A stretch of 64,000 nucleotides of DNA from Phormidesmis priestleyi Ana (GTDB taxonomy: Bacteria; Cyanobacteriota; Cyanobacteriia; Phormidesmidales; Phormidesmidaceae), in the NCBI GenBank assembly GCA_001314865.1, contig LJZR01000007.1, positions 124,001 through 188,000 of the forward strand, written 5' to 3'. This document shows positions 32,452-42,011 of this stretch, in pieces. Within the stretch, counting starts at the first letter, position 1, and each line of letters begins with the position of its first letter. The notes below the pieces were generated by a model. The model was not told the DNA's origin, did not search any database, and saw nothing but the letters and a program-made list of their open reading frames with translations. The position numbers and the translations under genes are program-made.

Positions 32452-33414
32452 ATGGAGAGAATTGTCACCTACAGCCCTGCCTACACCCTGGTGCCCACCT
32501 ACGAGTGTTTTAATCGCTGTACCTATTGTAATTTTCGGGTCAATCCAGGGCAACACGAGTGGATGACGCTGGCGGCGGCTCGCGAGCTGCTATTGCCTTT
32601 AGAGTCGCAGGATGTGAGCGAAGTGTTGATCCTCAGCGGTGAGGTGCATCCGCTGAGCAAGCGGCGTTCAGACTGGTTCGAGCGGATATATCAGCTGTGT
32701 GAGCTAGCGTTGGCCCAGGGGTTTTTGCCGCATACCAATGTGGGGCCGCTGAGCTATGCAGAGATGGCCCAATTGCGCGAGGTGAATGTGTCGATGGGGC
32801 TGATGTTGGAGCAGGTAACGCCGGATTTGCAACAAACCGTGCATGCTCATGCGCCGAGCAAGCGGCCTGATGTACGGTTACAGCAGTTAGATTTTGCGGG
32901 GCGGCTCAAGGTTCCGTTTACAACTGGGCTGCTGCTAGGACTGGGTGAGACCGTTGACGATTGGGCTGATAGTTTAGAGGCGATCGCTCAATCCCACCAT
33001 CACCATCGCCATATTCAAGAAGTTATTTTGCAGCCGCATCAGCCGGGTCAAACGCAGGTAGAAACGCGGCCTGCTTGCCAGGGCAAAACGCTCTTGCAAG
33101 CCGTGAAGCTCGCCCGAGATATTTTGCCGGATGACATCACACTACAGATTCCGCCTAATTTGATCCTCAATGACGACGCGCTGCTGAGCTGCATTGCTGC
33201 CGGGGCCAGCGATCTAGGGGGCATTGGCCCTATTGATGAAGTGAACCCGGCTTATGGGCATCGCGATCGCAAAGCGATGGAGGCCCTTTTGCAAACCCAA
33301 GGCTGGACGTTGCAACCGCGATTGCCCATATACGAAAAATACGACGACTGGCTGTCTAAAGGCTTGCGATCAGCCGTGCAGCGGTGGCGCTATACCCGTC
33401 CACGCAGCATCTGA
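32452..33414 (+). CDS. cofG: FO synthase subunit CofG (radical SAM)
   Basis: 320 residues. The radical-SAM cluster motif is C19-x3-C23-x2-C26 (YECFNRCTYCNF). EVLILSGEVHP, LPHTNVGPLS and VSMGLMLEQVT are CofG hallmarks. With CofH it makes 7,8-didemethyl-8-hydroxy-5-deazariboflavin (FO/8-HDF), the antenna chromophore of many cyanobacterial DNA photolyases. cofH is not in the window. The last 25 bases overlap the 3' end of the convergent pilT gene. Confidence 0.93.
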   Translation: MERIVTYSPAYTLVPTYECFNRCTYCNFRVNPGQHEWMTLAAARELLLPLESQDVSEVLILSGEVHPLSKRRSDWFERIYQLCELALAQGFLPHTNVGPLSYAEMAQLREVNVSMGLMLEQVTPDLQQTVHAHAPSKRPDVRLQQLDFAGRLKVPFTTGLLLGLGETVDDWADSLEAIAQSHHHHRHIQEVILQPHQPGQTQVETRPACQGKTLLQAVKLARDILPDDITLQIPPNLILNDDALLSCIAAGASDLGGIGPIDEVNPAYGHRDRKAMEALLQTQGWTLQPRLPIYEKYDDWLSKGLRSAVQRWRYTRPRSI

Positions 33415-34757
33415 GCCATTTCGTTTTGCTTCGGCGACTGCTCTAGGGCTGTTTCCTCTGTGATCCGACCGGCTTCATAGAGGGCATATAGTGACTGGTT
33501 CATAGTACACATGCCGTCAAAAGTACAGTTGGGCAAAATGGCCTCTACTTCGTCGAGCTGGCCGCGCAAAATGTAGTCCTTGATTGCGTCTGTGTTGATG
33601 AGGATTTCATGGAAGGCGGCCCGTTTGCCATCGGTGGTGCGGCATAGCCCCTGGGCCACGACGCCGATTAGGGATTCTGCGATCGCTACTCGAATGGGGG
33701 CCTGTTGCTCCGGCTCATACATACCCAAAATACGCTCAACCGTCTTCACCGCACTGTTAGTATGCAGCGTACCAAAGACCAAATGTCCGGTTTGAGCCGC
33801 TTTAAGCGCAGTTTCAATGGTTTCTCGATCGCGCATCTCCCCCACCAAAATGATGTCCGGATCTTCCCGCAAAGATGCCTTCAGCGCGTTGCTGAACTTT
33901 TTGGTATGTACCCCAACTTCCCGCTGCTTAATTAAAGACTTCCGGCTCTGATGCACAAATTCTACGGGGTCTTCAATTGTGATGATGTGCTTTGGCATCT
34001 CCTTATTGATGTAGTCAATCATCGCCGCCATTGTGGTTGACTTCCCCGAACCCGTCGGCCCCGTCACCAAGATTAAACCCTTGTGATAGTGGCACATATC
34101 CTTAATGACAGGCGGCAGGTTCAACTGCTTCATCGTCAAAATTTCCACCGGAATCAGTCGCATCACCATGCAAGGGCCATTCAGGCTCACAAAAATATTG
34201 ATGCGCACTCGCGAAAAATCGTACTGAGCCGCCCCATCAAAGTCCAGTGTGTCTTTGAACTGTTGAATATCTTCAGGCGACAAAATTTCTTTGAGCCAAC
34301 TCTCAAACACTGCCTCGGTGGTCACTGGGAAATCAGTCGCGTTAATTTCACCCCGATTTCGGTAGCGTGGCACTTCGCCCACACCCACATGAATATCCGA
34401 ATAGCCCTCATCAAACGCTTTGCGAATAATTTGTTCGAGTGTAGGCCCGCTAGCTGCGACACCCCCCGGCATGGGTGGGGGTGAGGCCGCTCGGTGTCCA
34501 GCAGCGCGAGCCGGTGGAGCCTGAATCATTTCAGTCTGAGGCGCCGCAGATGTAGGCGCAGTCGAGGCGGGCTGCGCCCCAGGCTGACCCGGATTAATGC
34601 TTCGGTTCGTCGGTAGCGGTGGCGCTGAGGGTCTAGCACCTGCCGCAGGCGGAGCTGGCGGACGAGATGATACGCCACTGCCGTCGCCAGCTCTGGGCGG
34701 TGGGGGCGGCATCGCGGGTCTAGGTGGTGGAGATGGCGGCGATTGCAGATTGCTCAT
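33390..34757 (-). CDS. pilT: PilT-family type IV pilus retraction ATPase with Pro-rich N-terminus
   Basis: 455 residues when started at ATG 34757, which has GAGGGG six bases upstream; a longer TTG start at 34769 lacks support. Residues 1-105 are Pro/Ala-rich and probably disordered. The core has the PilT N-domain (DIHVGVGEVPRYRNRGEI), Walker A GPTGSGKST, the Asp box DPVEFVH, Walker B DPDIILVGEMRD and the His box TLHTNSA. It powers pilus retraction for motility or DNA uptake. It is not adjacent to pilB or pilC, so it may be a second PilT (PilT2-like). It overlaps cofG tail to tail. Confidence 0.92.
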   Translation of the reverse strand: MSNLQSPPSPPPRPAMPPPPPRAGDGSGVSSRPPAPPAAGARPSAPPLPTNRSINPGQPGAQPASTAPTSAAPQTEMIQAPPARAAGHRAASPPPMPGGVAASGPTLEQIIRKAFDEGYSDIHVGVGEVPRYRNRGEINATDFPVTTEAVFESWLKEILSPEDIQQFKDTLDFDGAAQYDFSRVRINIFVSLNGPCMVMRLIPVEILTMKQLNLPPVIKDMCHYHKGLILVTGPTGSGKSTTMAAMIDYINKEMPKHIITIEDPVEFVHQSRKSLIKQREVGVHTKKFSNALKASLREDPDIILVGEMRDRETIETALKAAQTGHLVFGTLHTNSAVKTVERILGMYEPEQQAPIRVAIAESLIGVVAQGLCRTTDGKRAAFHEILINTDAIKDYILRGQLDEVEAILPNCTFDGMCTMNQSLYALYEAGRITEETALEQSPKQNEMAQMLRGRV

Positions 34758-35074
34758 GGAGCCCCTCAAAAATATCGTTTATGCGTTACATGCATAAAGT
34801 TTTCCCAGCCGCCTTTGGAAAACTGAGGATCGTGAAGATCGTTCAGTCATCTAAACAACAGGGCACCTAAAAGCCTGCTGCTACAACTCCTCACGGGCTG
34901 TGATACCCTATTAGAGTTCTATTAAATTCACACACTTGGATTTTCGGGTGTCTGGTCTGGTCACTGGCTTTCGCGCGCTAGCTTTATCGTCTTAGGCTTT
35001 ATTGCTTTGCTAGAAAGTGTCAACCGTCTAGATGCAGCCAAGTGGAGGTTTAAACCCGGAAGGAGAAATTTCAT
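34758..35074. other. pilT-rpsB divergent region with rpsB leader
   Basis: 317 bases. A perfect 8-bp hairpin agttttcc/ggaaaact lies at 34798-34824. A long untranslated stretch leads to rpsB, whose ribosome-binding site aaggag is at 35060-35065, nine bases before the ATG. A long leader is expected for autoregulated rpsB. No gene is seen. Confidence 0.5.
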
Positions 35075-35890
35075 ATGCCAGCAGTAACCCTGTCTGATCT
35101 ATTAGAGTCGGGCGTGCATTTTGGTCACCAAACACGCCGCTGGAATCCGAAGATGGACGAATACATCTTCACTTCCCGCAACGGTGTCCATATTATTGAC
35201 CTCGTACAGACCGCAAGGCTTTTGGAAGATGCCTATCAGTATGTTCGTAAGTCAGCCGAAAGCGGCAAGAGCTTTTTGTTTGTTGGAACCAAGCGCCAAG
35301 CGGCGGGCATCGTGGCCCAAGAAGCGAGTCGCTGTGGCTCTTACTACGTGAACCAACGCTGGTTGGGCGGCATGCTCACCAACTGGACCACGATTAAAAC
35401 CCGCGTAGAGCGACTCAAAGAACTTGAGCGAATGGAGTCTTCGGGAGCGCTAGCAATGCGACCCAAAAAAGAAGGAGCCCAGCTACGCCGTGAGCTAGAA
35501 AAATTGCAGAAGTACTTAGGTGGCATTAAAACCATGCGCCGCATTCCCGATGCCGTCATCATCGTAGATGTACGCCGTGAGTACAACGCCGTTCAGGAAT
35601 GCCAAAAGCTGGGTCTGCCGATTATTTCGCTGCTAGATACCAACTGTGATCCTGATGTTGTAGATGTTCCCATTCCTGCTAACGACGATGCTATCCGGGC
35701 GATCAAGCTGGTAGTCGGTCGCCTTGCTGATGCCATTTATGAAGGATCTCGGGGCGGTGGAACTGACAGTGGTAGCGGTGGCAAGGGTGCAGCCCATGCC
35801 GCAGACATCTATGATGGCTATGACGGTGCTGACTACGACGACGAAGGGGCTGAAGTCGAAGATTTAGATGCTCCCGAAGCCGATAGCTAG
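35075..35890 (+). CDS. rpsB: 30S ribosomal protein S2
   Basis: 271 residues. The opening reads [47 protein letters not shown] and [15 protein letters not shown], and [11 protein letters not shown] are all canonical. The C-terminal ~45 residues are an Asp/Gly-rich acidic extension ([20 protein letters not shown] and beyond), as often seen in cyanobacterial S2. It sits on the 30S body and is needed for S1 binding. It is followed by tsf, the conserved bacterial pairing. The stop codon lies in a 15-bp triplicated unit. Confidence 0.98.
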   Translation: MPAVTLSDLLESGVHFGHQTRRWNPKMDEYIFTSRNGVHIIDLVQTARLLEDAYQYVRKSAESGKSFLFVGTKRQAAGIVAQEASRCGSYYVNQRWLGGMLTNWTTIKTRVERLKELERMESSGALAMRPKKEGAQLRRELEKLQKYLGGIKTMRRIPDAVIIVDVRREYNAVQECQKLGLPIISLLDTNCDPDVVDVPIPANDDAIRAIKLVVGRLADAIYEGSRGGGTDSGSGGKGAAHAADIYDGYDGADYDDEGAEVEDLDAPEADS

Positions 35891-35927
35891 TAGGTTAATA
35901 GCTAGTGGATTAATAGCTATTAGGTTA
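35883..35927. repeat. 15-bp x3 array spanning the rpsB stop
   Basis: Units atagctagtaggtta, atagctagtggatta and atagctattaggtta run in tandem. The TAG stop of rpsB (35888-35890) is in the first copy. Confidence 0.92.
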
Positions 35928-36073
35928 ATCGCTTGCTATTAATCTCTGGAGACAGCTACTTGATAAGAATCGTAATCTTGAGCGATTTATATTTATCGAG
36001 TAGCTGCTCTCGTTGTTTTTGTTCAGACTTTAAACTGCAGACTTTATTCAATTCAGATTAGGACTAACGTACG

Positions 36074-36733
36074 ATGGCAGACATTTCTGCGAAGCAGGTG
36101 AAAGAACTGCGCGATAGAACCGGCGCAGGCATGATGAACTGTAAGAAGGCGCTGAAAGAATCTGACGGCGACATGGAGAAAGCGAGCGAATGGCTGCGCC
36201 AGAAGGGAATTACGTCGGCAGCCAAAAAAGAAAGCCGAGTGGCTTCTGAAGGCTTGGTGCATAGCTACATTCATACGGGCGGTCGCGTTGGTGTTCTGGT
36301 GGAAATCAACTGTGAGACCGACTTTGTTGCGCGGCGTGAAGAGTTCAAGGCGCTAGCTCAAGATGTCGCGATGCAGATTGCGGCTTCTCCCAATGTGGAA
36401 TATGTCAAAATCAGCGATATTCCTCCAGAGATAGCCGAGAGCGAAAAAGCGATTGAAATGGGTCGCGATGACTTGGGCAATAAGCCTGACAATATTAAGG
36501 AAAAGATTGTTCAAGGCCGAATTGACAAGCGACTCAAAGAACTGTCACTGGTTGATCAGCCCTTTATTAAGGATCAAAACATTACCGTAGAAGAACTGGT
36601 GAAGCAGGCAGTTGCTAAGTTGGGTGAAAACATCCAGATTCGTCGCTTCTCTCGCTTTATTTTGGGTGAAGGCATAGAGAAAGAAGAAGTGGATTTTGCT
36701 GCTGAGGTGGCTGCTCAAACGGGGCAAAAATAG
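36074..36733 (+). CDS. tsf: Translation elongation factor Ts
   Basis: 219 residues. EF-Ts recharges EF-Tu by exchanging GDP. The N-terminal UBA-like domain ([37 protein letters not shown]) and the [16 protein letters not shown] motif are diagnostic. Its length is that of the short cyanobacterial form. It lies 183 bases after rpsB and is probably cotranscribed with it. An intrinsic terminator follows at once. Confidence 0.98.
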   Translation: MADISAKQVKELRDRTGAGMMNCKKALKESDGDMEKASEWLRQKGITSAAKKESRVASEGLVHSYIHTGGRVGVLVEINCETDFVARREEFKALAQDVAMQIAASPNVEYVKISDIPPEIAESEKAIEMGRDDLGNKPDNIKEKIVQGRIDKRLKELSLVDQPFIKDQNITVEELVKQAVAKLGENIQIRRFSRFILGEGIEKEEVDFAAEVAAQTGQK

Positions 36734-36752
36734 GCAGGTTAAACAGTGAGGG

Positions 36753-36785
36753 CTGATACTTTTTGGGTGTTATCAGTTTTTATTT
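36753..36785 (+). terminator. Intrinsic terminator after tsf
   Basis: ctgata/tatcag form a short stem with a 12-nt loop, followed by TTTTTATTT, 20 bases after the tsf stop. Confidence 0.7.
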
Positions 36786-36952
36786 GTAGTGACTGCCGTC
36801 CATTGAAAAGGGGATACTAGAAAGTGAGTTTTGAAAGTCGGGTTCTTCTGCGATATGAAGAGCCCGATTTTGATCAAATTAACCGTATGGATTTGTGTAC
36901 GGGCGTCCGTGCGGCAAGTTCACTTTTGTAAAGACGCTATTGTATAGAGCAT

Positions 36953-38563
36953 ATGGTTAAAGCAAGCGGTCAAATTAAACAGGAGCTAGCATCGCTCCAG
37001 CAGCAGACTCAGCAAATGGCCGAAGCGTTGGATTCGCTTTATGAGGGTTATTTGACAGCGTTGAGTGAAGCTGGCTCCCGGCAGCTGGTGCAGGCGGCTT
37101 ATCACTTGTGTACTCGGGCCTATCCCGATAAGTTTTTGGCGCTCTCTTGGGATCAGCGCAATCAGCTACAAAAGGCGTTGCAGGCGATCGCAGCCAAAAT
37201 TTATCAGCAGCTAGTCGATCAGCGAGAGCAAACTAAAAAGGCCAGTCGCCAGTCGCAAAGCTATCAAAATCCTAACGGGCTAGTGTTTTTACAGCGCCTG
37301 TTAGAGGCTAGAGGGGCTAGTGCATCTAGCAGCGGATCATCTGCGGCAACGCGAGATATTTTTCGGATGCGGACGGGTCGTGATAACGATGAACTGCTGG
37401 CCGAAGAACGCTATGACGGTAAATATCAAAATGAGTCTGAGCTGACTGACGATGACTCAGTTGAGTTTGACCGTTTAGATCGCGACGATTTGGATCGCGA
37501 CGATTTGGATCACGACGATTTGGATCGCGAGGGCTTTGAGGAAGATGGCTTTGAAGAAGTGTTCGATCAGGGCAACTTTGCTTCTATAGAAGACATGCGT
37601 GATTTGGCCGGAGATGATCTGGCCGAAGACATGGATGAAGAGGGTGATGAAGACGACCTAGACTTTGACATGGAGGTGCCTGCGGCTGACCAGCGACTGA
37701 CCATTGATGAAGAAGAAGACTTGCTGGCTGCTTTAGAAGGGCTGGCTCGCCGCTCGATAGCGCTCAATAGCGACCTAGATGGCGCTAGACTCAGTGGCAT
37801 TCAGGATAACCACAGCGATAGTGCGACAGGTGAGGGCTTAGATAGCGACTCCGCCGAACAGTGCCTGTCTCCCATGCATTTGCTCAAGCAGCAGATGCTT
37901 CTTGAAAGAGCGATTCGAGAAGTGTTTAAGGCTGTCTCCGAAGAAGCCAACGAGCTGCTGCAAAAGTCAAGCGTTATGCCTCGTTTCCCACGGGCGTTGT
38001 TGACTGCGGCGGCTGGGCCGCGAGAAATGGGTGAGCCGCTGAATGCGGTGCCCAATGTTGTGCGTGTTTCAGTGCGGGTAATGCATGGCGAGGTCACGAC
38101 AGATCTCGATGAGGTAGATCCTGATGATGATGTGCCAACAGCAGAGCCTGGGCGTCGAGGCCGATCGTCTAGGCAAGCCTCTAAAGATGCCGATCGCAGG
38201 CAGGAGGAAGTTTTTCGCAAAAGTAGAGAGCGGAATCGTCAGCGAAATGGCAATCGTCCCTCTGGTCGGTCGAGCGCAGGCGACGAGGCGGCTCGCCGTA
38301 TGCGCCGCATGATGCCCAGGGAGATCATCGAAATAGAGGCGCTACCAGAGCTATCGGCTATTAGCTTACGACTGAGCGAAGTTGAATTTACTGACCCGAC
38401 TGTATCTGCATGGCGCAGTCGGCTGCGGCAAAAGCTGGGTGATCTTAAAAAGCTAGGAATGCGCTATAAAAAAACTCAGCGATCGCTAGAAACTGCTCAA
38501 GCTGAAGATGCTTGGCGTGCTAGCTGGACAGTACGGCCAAACGACAGCGTGGGAGAACCGTAA
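36953..38563 (+). CDS. Long acidic, partly disordered cyanobacterial protein between tsf and recG
   Basis: 536 residues. The N-terminal ~100 residues are predicted helical (IKQELASLQQQTQQMAEALD, then AAYHLCTRAYPDKFLALSWD). The middle (about 130-260) is extremely acidic, including DLDRD pentad repeats. A second helical block (LLKQQMLLERAIREVFKAVSEEANELL) follows, then a basic Arg-rich stretch (about 410-455) and a C-terminal helical domain (RLSEVEFTDPTVSAWRSRLR). I do not recognise a function. I recall hypothetical proteins at this position in other cyanobacteria. recG follows 62 bases later, so cotranscription is likely. Confidence 0.75.
   Translation: MVKASGQIKQELASLQQQTQQMAEALDSLYEGYLTALSEAGSRQLVQAAYHLCTRAYPDKFLALSWDQRNQLQKALQAIAAKIYQQLVDQREQTKKASRQSQSYQNPNGLVFLQRLLEARGASASSSGSSAATRDIFRMRTGRDNDELLAEERYDGKYQNESELTDDDSVEFDRLDRDDLDRDDLDHDDLDREGFEEDGFEEVFDQGNFASIEDMRDLAGDDLAEDMDEEGDEDDLDFDMEVPAADQRLTIDEEEDLLAALEGLARRSIALNSDLDGARLSGIQDNHSDSATGEGLDSDSAEQCLSPMHLLKQQMLLERAIREVFKAVSEEANELLQKSSVMPRFPRALLTAAAGPREMGEPLNAVPNVVRVSVRVMHGEVTTDLDEVDPDDDVPTAEPGRRGRSSRQASKDADRRQEEVFRKSRERNRQRNGNRPSGRSSAGDEAARRMRRMMPREIIEIEALPELSAISLRLSEVEFTDPTVSAWRSRLRQKLGDLKKLGMRYKKTQRSLETAQAEDAWRASWTVRPNDSVGEP
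37478..37522. repeat. In-frame 15-bp x3 array (DRDDL)
   Basis: gatcgcgacgatttg is repeated twice exactly and once with one change, encoding DRDDL-type acidic pentads in the 536-residue protein. Confidence 0.92.
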
Positions 38564-38625
38564 CCAGAACTAGAAAAGGGGGCCGGTGAATAGATAAGCT
38601 TGATAGGTGAGCCGGAGCAGGTGAA

Positions 38626-41319
38626 ATGGAGCCAGCAACTACCCAGCAATCTACGACTGAAGCGCAAGCCGCAGATACTGCACCGGCCTTGCCAGAATGG
38701 GTACGCCTACAAAAGGCGCTGAGTGTAGAATCCGAACGCGGCTTCAACAATATTGAAGGTCATCATCAGCTGTTTAGCGAGTTTGTCGCCAGTAGCCTAA
38801 TCAATGGCATGAAAGCGCTGAGCAGCCATTTAGCGGGGCAACTCAAAGAGGGCGATAAGTGGAAAGCCCTAGCCGAGCGGTTTGAGCAGTACGGTGAACT
38901 TTCTTTCTCCCAGCGCCAGCATTTGGTCGCCGACACCAGGCGATTTTTGCACAGAGCCAGGCAAGCCGCAGATGCGCTGCCGCTGCTCGCAGAGAGCAGT
39001 GGCCAATACAATGCATCGTCTACTATATCTTCCAACACCTCTTCCAACGCCTCTTCCAACGCCTCTTCTAGCGCAGCGGCAAATGCATCTTTATCTTCTG
39101 TATCTAAAGATAAAGCAGAAGATCGTCAGGCCCCTAAGCGTAAGTCCAAGTCGCCCAAAGCCACTGACGTCACAGGTCTGATCCATCGCAGCGATTCTAA
39201 CCATCCGCTTGACAGGCCGCTCACCTATCTAAAAGGCGTTGGGCCGACTAAAGCAGAAAAGCTCGCCAAGCTAGGATTACTCAGCGTTCGCGATGCGCTG
39301 TTTTACTATCCGCGCGACTATATTGACTATGCCAAGCAGGTCAAAATAAAAGACTTAGTCCCTGGTGAAACCGTCACGATTGTGGCCACGGTAAAGCGCT
39401 GTAACTGCTTTAGCTCGCCGCGCAATCCGAAGCTGACGATGTTTGACCTAACGGTGTATGACAGCAGCTCGCGGCTGAAGATTAACCGATTTTTTGCAGG
39501 TACGCATTTTCGTTCGCGCGGCTGGCAAGAAAGACAAAAGCGGCTATATCCACCGGGCGCGGTCGTTGCTATATCGGGCCTAGTCAAGCAAACAAAATAC
39601 GGGATTAATATCGACAATCCTGAGATTGAGGTGCTAGGCGATGAAAACGACTCAATCGATTCGCTCAAAATTGGGCGTGTGGTGCCTGTATATCCGCTGA
39701 CTGAAGGGGTGGGTGCTGATTTGGTCCGCAAGGCGGTGGTGGCTGCATTGCCTTCGGCAGTGGCTCTACAAGATCCGCTGCCTCGCAAACTCAGGGAAAA
39801 ATATGATCTGGTGGATTTAGCGGTTGCGATCGCCCATATTCACTTTCCTCCCAGCACCGAAGCCCTCGCCACTGCCCGCCGCCGCCTTGTCTTTGATGAA
39901 TTCTTTTACCTACAGCTGGGCCTTCTGCGCCGTCGTAAAGATCAACAAAAGCAGCAGACCACTGTACAAATGGCACCCACAGGTGCACTGATTGAAGCCT
40001 TTTACAAGGTCATTCCGTTCAAATTTACAGGCGCTCAGCAACGGGTGGTGCAAGAAATTTTGAATGATCTGCAAGCGACCGCTCCTATGAACCGCCTGGT
40101 TCAGGGCGATGTGGGTTCAGGTAAAACCGTAGTTGCCGTGGTTGGCATCTTAGCCGCCATTCAAGCAGGCTATCAGGCTGCCCTCATGGCCCCAACCGAA
40201 GTCCTCGCTGAGCAGCACTATCGCAAGCTCGTAGAGTGGTTCAATCTGTTGCATTTACCGGTTGAACTGCTCACGGGCTCAACCAAGGCCGCAAAGCGCA
40301 GACAAATCCACAAGGAGCTACTAACTGGCGAACTCTCTGTGCTGGTAGGCACCCATGCCCTGATAGAAGATCCGGTCAAGTTTACCAATCTGGGCTTAGT
40401 CGCCATTGACGAGCAGCATCGATTTGGTGTGGCTCAGCGGGCAAAACTCCAGCAAAAAGGTAACAATCCCCATGTCCTTACGCTCACGGCAACCCCCATA
40501 CCTCGAACCCTCGCCCTTACTCTTCATGGCGACCTCGATGTCAGCCAAATTGACGAATTGCCACCTGGCAGAAAGGCTATTCAAACCACGGTGCTAGGCG
40601 GACGTGAGCGATCCGATGCCTATGACCTCATTCGGCGGGAAATTGCCCAAGGCCGACAGGTCTATATTGTGCTGCCGCTGGTAGAAGAATCCGAAAAACT
40701 AGACCTGCGATCTGCGATTGAAGAACACACTCGTTTGCAAGAGACGATTTTTCCAGAGTTCTCTGTAGGCTTGCTGCATGGGCGCATGAGTTCAGCCGAC
40801 AAAGATGCCGCTATTACCGCCTTCCGCAATCAAGAAACTCAAATCCTGGTTTCTACAACCGTGGTAGAAGTGGGTGTAGATGTCCCTAACGCGACGGTGA
40901 TGTTAATTGAGCATGCCGAGCGCTTTGGCCTCTCTCAGCTGCATCAGCTCCGAGGCCGGGTAGGACGAGGCGGCGACCAGTCATTTTGTCTGCTCATGAC
41001 CAGCAGCAAAAGCGAAGTCGCCCTGCAAAGGCTGCGCGTCATGGAGCAGTCTCAAGATGGCTTTTTCATTTCTGAAATGGACATGCGTTTTCGCGGGCCT
41101 GGGCAAGTACTTGGCACCCGTCAGTCGGGCCTACCCGACTTTGCGCTAGCCAGCTTAATAGAAGATCAAGAAGTATTAGAGCTAGCTCGTACTGCCGCCA
41201 CCAAGGTTTTAGAAACCGAGACCGAATCAGGAGAAGATGGCCTAACCCTATGGCCGCTGATGGAAAAAGAGCTTGCCCGGCGCTATCAAAAGCTGATGGG
41301 CGGAGCCATTCTGACCTAG
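38626..41319 (+). CDS. recG: ATP-dependent DNA helicase RecG
   Basis: 897 residues. RecG remodels stalled forks and Holliday junctions. An N-terminal extension of about 190 residues, including a Ser-Asn repeat (SSNTSSNASSNA) from a 12-bp array, precedes the wedge domain (LTYLKGVGPTKAEKLAKLGL). Helicase motifs follow: VQGDVGSGKTVVA (I), MAPTEVLAEQHY (Ia), DEQHRFG (II), TATPIPRTLAL (III), TTVVEVGVDVPNATVM (V) and QLRGRVGRG (VI). The N-terminal extension resembles that of other cyanobacterial RecG. The stop codon falls in an imperfect 13-bp duplication. Confidence 0.97.
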   Translation: MEPATTQQSTTEAQAADTAPALPEWVRLQKALSVESERGFNNIEGHHQLFSEFVASSLINGMKALSSHLAGQLKEGDKWKALAERFEQYGELSFSQRQHLVADTRRFLHRARQAADALPLLAESSGQYNASSTISSNTSSNASSNASSSAAANASLSSVSKDKAEDRQAPKRKSKSPKATDVTGLIHRSDSNHPLDRPLTYLKGVGPTKAEKLAKLGLLSVRDALFYYPRDYIDYAKQVKIKDLVPGETVTIVATVKRCNCFSSPRNPKLTMFDLTVYDSSSRLKINRFFAGTHFRSRGWQERQKRLYPPGAVVAISGLVKQTKYGINIDNPEIEVLGDENDSIDSLKIGRVVPVYPLTEGVGADLVRKAVVAALPSAVALQDPLPRKLREKYDLVDLAVAIAHIHFPPSTEALATARRRLVFDEFFYLQLGLLRRRKDQQKQQTTVQMAPTGALIEAFYKVIPFKFTGAQQRVVQEILNDLQATAPMNRLVQGDVGSGKTVVAVVGILAAIQAGYQAALMAPTEVLAEQHYRKLVEWFNLLHLPVELLTGSTKAAKRRQIHKELLTGELSVLVGTHALIEDPVKFTNLGLVAIDEQHRFGVAQRAKLQQKGNNPHVLTLTATPIPRTLALTLHGDLDVSQIDELPPGRKAIQTTVLGGRERSDAYDLIRREIAQGRQVYIVLPLVEESEKLDLRSAIEEHTRLQETIFPEFSVGLLHGRMSSADKDAAITAFRNQETQILVSTTVVEVGVDVPNATVMLIEHAERFGLSQLHQLRGRVGRGGDQSFCLLMTSSKSEVALQRLRVMEQSQDGFFISEMDMRFRGPGQVLGTRQSGLPDFALASLIEDQEVLELARTAATKVLETETESGEDGLTLWPLMEKELARRYQKLMGGAILT
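39029..39064. repeat. In-frame 12-bp x3 array in recG
   Basis: tcttccaacacc followed by two copies of tcttccaacgcc (then a diverged fourth) encodes SSNT-SSNA-SSNA in the RecG N-terminal linker. Confidence 0.9.
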
Positions 41320-41338
41320 CAATTTGACCTGACAATTT
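41313..41338. repeat. Imperfect 13-bp duplication spanning the recG stop
   Basis: gacctagcaattt (containing the TAG stop) is followed directly by gacctgacaattt. Confidence 0.7.
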
Positions 41339-41400
41339 TGACATTACTGACGGCTGTACTGAGAAAATCGTGCGTAGAAGACTCGCGCATAAACCATACG

Positions 41401-41432
41401 AAAAACCCCTCCGACAGCTGCCGAAAGGGTTT
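41401..41432 (-). terminator. Intrinsic terminator of the PSRP-3 gene
   Basis: On the minus strand aaaccc/ggggttt flank a near-palindromic cggcagctgtcg core and are followed by TTTTT (plus-strand A-run at 41401-41405). It lies about 85 bases after the PSRP-3 stop and could also limit recG readthrough. Confidence 0.7.
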
Positions 41433-41517
41433 ATGGAAATTCATTCAATTAGCTTGGGTTCAGCTGATAGATTTAGCAGTTGGGTGTAGACCGCTAGCGC
41501 TTAAACCCAAAGGCTGA

Positions 41518-41883
41518 TCATGAACTACCGGTGAAGGCAACTTCAGGGAATTTGCTTTGTGCTTCACTCATGGGCTTGGTTTTGCCCTCTTCCTGCCAAT
41601 AGTTGATGATTTCGGTGGCTTTGTTAAGAAGCTCAACGCGCTCTTCATCTGTAATCCAAGACTTAGACTCGACCTCGGTTTTTAACTGCTCCCAAGCATC
41701 GTTACGGGGCCAGAAAAAGTAAGAAGTGAGTGGGCTCGTTCCTTTGCCGACGACCTGATCGACAGCGAGGGCAACGTCTTTATCTAACCACAGTACTTTC
41801 AGGATAAATCGGGCATCCGATTCAATGGTTTCGGGCGGCAATTCTTCAGCGGACATATTTCTGGGTTCTGCAGTAGACTCCAA
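41518..41883 (-). CDS. Ribosomal protein PSRP-3 / Ycf65 (cS23)
   Basis: 121 residues. The core [43 protein letters not shown] is nearly invariant in cyanobacteria and plastids (Ycf65/PSRP-3), a small-subunit ribosomal protein. The TTG start at 41883 is supported by GGAGG seven bases upstream; an ATG lies nine codons further in. The 30-residue N-terminal tail is acidic and variable, as in relatives. It is monocistronic, with its own terminator. Confidence 0.93.
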   Translation of the reverse strand: MESTAEPRNMSAEELPPETIESDARFILKVLWLDKDVALAVDQVVGKGTSPLTSYFFWPRNDAWEQLKTEVESKSWITDEERVELLNKATEIINYWQEEGKTKPMSEAQSKFPEVAFTGSS

Positions 41884-41971
41884 ACGACAACCTCCAATTA
41901 TGATCCCTCGATAGGGCGAAACGACAGCTTGCTAATGTACCACAATTATACAGCTGTATCGTTGATTACAG

Positions 41972-41988
41972 CAGCTTTTGTAAAGCTG
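41972..41988. promoter_or_regulatory. Short hairpin in the cobU leader
   Basis: cagcttt/aaagctg with a 3-nt loop lies 24 bases before the cobU start. It is too small for a cobalamin riboswitch, and I see none in this gap. Confidence 0.3.
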
Positions 41989-42011
41989 GCCATTAAATAT
42001 GACTATTCAGT

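Noticed and set aside
34880-34900. actcctcac resembling the core of the small RNA Yfr1
   Set aside because: Yfr1 has ACUCCUCACAC in a loop; here the motif continues cacgg and lacks the flanking stems.
39327-39788. 153-codon minus-strand frame
   Set aside because: It lies wholly inside recG on the other strand with no domain or ribosome-binding site.
41884-42011. Possible cobalamin riboswitch before cobU
   Set aside because: The gap is 128 bases, and no B12-box or multi-stem structure is visible, only a 7-bp hairpin.
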